Of a stretch of DNA of 62,419 nt, positions 62,045 through 62,419 are shown in pieces. The DNA is from an uncultured Bacteroidota bacterium (GTDB lineage Bacteria; Bacteroidota; Rhodothermia; Rhodothermales; Salinibacteraceae). The notes under the pieces were generated by a model. That model was not told the DNA's origin, made no database searches, and worked only from the letters and a program-made list of their open reading frames with translations. Position 1 is the first letter of the stretch. Each line of letters opens with the position of its first letter. The position numbers and the translations under genes are program-made. The stretch spans positions 1 through 62,419 of the forward strand of contig CAJXLV010000016.1 in assembly GCA_913056185.1 (NCBI GenBank). Reading direction: 5' to 3'.

Positions 62045-62419
62045 TTACGCCGGAGGCTGAAGCACCGCGCGGACCGGTGCCGCATCCCCCCCAGGAATTT
62101 TCAGGGGGAGGGCCAACAGCGTGTACGACCCAGGAGACACCGCACGAAGCAGAAGCCCTTCCAGATTGACAATTCCAGCTTGAATCAGGGCGTGATGGGC
62201 CGGAAGTGCAGAGCTGGACAGTGGATCCACGGAGGGGGCATCGGTGCCCACAAGGCAGACCCCGCGGCTGGCACAGCATTCGACGGTAGCAGGGAGAAGC
62301 GGGGCAATGCGTTCCGGCCACACGTCGGGGGGCAGGGAGCTGGCACGCGTTCGGAAGAGGAGACGCTCCGCACACGAAGCCGGGACGTGCTCGGGGCGAA
62401 TTGCAGAGGCATCGCCCAC
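62045..62419 (-). CDS. Cyclase/arylformamidase family protein, C-terminal part (cut by window edge)
   Basis: The frame continues to the last base of the window, so the 5' end lies outside. The visible 124 residues show LLFRTRASSLP, then CLVGTDAPSVDPLSSSALPAHHALIQAGI, then NLEGLLLRAVSPGSYTLLALPLKIPGGDAAPVRAVLQPP. This is the C-terminal half of the cyclase (PF04199-type) metal-dependent hydrolases that include kynurenine formamidase KynB, with the typical GxDxPS, a conserved His, E and the closing PxRAVL. A role in tryptophan breakdown is possible, but other amide hydrolases share these motifs. It is followed by the baeRF-like gene on the same strand, 94 bp away, so co-transcription is possible. 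Confidence 0.8.
   Translation of the reverse strand: MGDASAIRPEHVPASCAERLLFRTRASSLPPDVWPERIAPLLPATVECCASRGVCLVGTDAPSVDPLSSSALPAHHALIQAGIVNLEGLLLRAVSPGSYTLLALPLKIPGGDAAPVRAVLQPPA

Noticed and set aside
1..62419. CRISPR array, rRNA operon, prophage or toxin-antitoxin module
   Set aside because: No regularly spaced direct repeats, rRNA-like sequence, phage structural genes or small overlapping toxin-antitoxin pair were seen in the window.

Overview
The window is about 62 kb of high-GC bacterial chromosome. The likely source is a Salinibacter-like halophile of the Rhodothermota/Bacteroidota side. The support is acidic Glu/Asp-rich proteins, Bacteroidota families (DUF4835, an HHH-containing outer-membrane barrel protein, a very large TamB), loose lipoboxes, few Shine-Dalgarno sequences, and two intergenic repeat types I associate with Bacteroidota. 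No plasmid or phage backbone is visible. Most genes are single-copy housekeeping or envelope genes in short operons on both strands.

Layout. 0-9.3 kb: 3' end of a PBP1C-type glycosyltransferase/transpeptidase carrying an in-frame repeat insertion, its usual partner a thioester alpha-2-macroglobulin lipoprotein, and a secreted M14 peptidase. 9.3-17.6 kb: DUF255 thioredoxin-like protein, thiolase, adhesin-like protein, 3-methyladenine glycosylase, alaS. 17.7-21.6 kb: tRNA-Ser(CGA), two gene-poor stretches with hairpins resembling IS200/IS605 ends, an orphan lipoprotein, and small unknown proteins. 21.6-31.4 kb: outer-membrane proteins, DUF4835, recA overlapping a PAP2 phosphatase, DUF1015, RNase R. 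31.6-40.7 kb: tamB, aroB, mnmM-like methyltransferase, NRDE protein, hydrolase-OsmC fusion. 40.8-50.6 kb: tRNA-Pro(GGG), RodZ-like protein, PgpH-type 7TM-HD phosphodiesterase, GntR regulator with a clear operator-like dyad, pruA, a LolC/E-type permease, peroxiredoxin. 50.7-52.8 kb: purC and a LacI regulator.

53.2-58.4 kb is the first stretch of special interest. A divergent ThiD-like protein faces a tight four-gene run: GTP cyclohydrolase II fused to a RibD-type reductase, a medium-chain dehydrogenase lacking the usual zinc-site signature, a 6-pyruvoyl-tetrahydropterin-synthase/QueD-like protein, and a SAM methyltransferase. Together these look like a pathway from GTP to an unidentified pterin- or pyrimidine-type metabolite. 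The divergent promoter region carries a half-site identical to part of the GntR operator.

58.4-60.6 kb is the second. Two tandem tyrosine recombinases are separated by a perfect 14-6-14 palindrome whose core resembles a XerCD dif site. The upstream recombinase appears to lack the nucleophilic Tyr and two catalytic His. A second palindrome with the same ATAA-N6-TTAT core lies just before its start codon. The window closes with a baeRF-like protein and the 3' part of a cyclase/formamidase-family gene.
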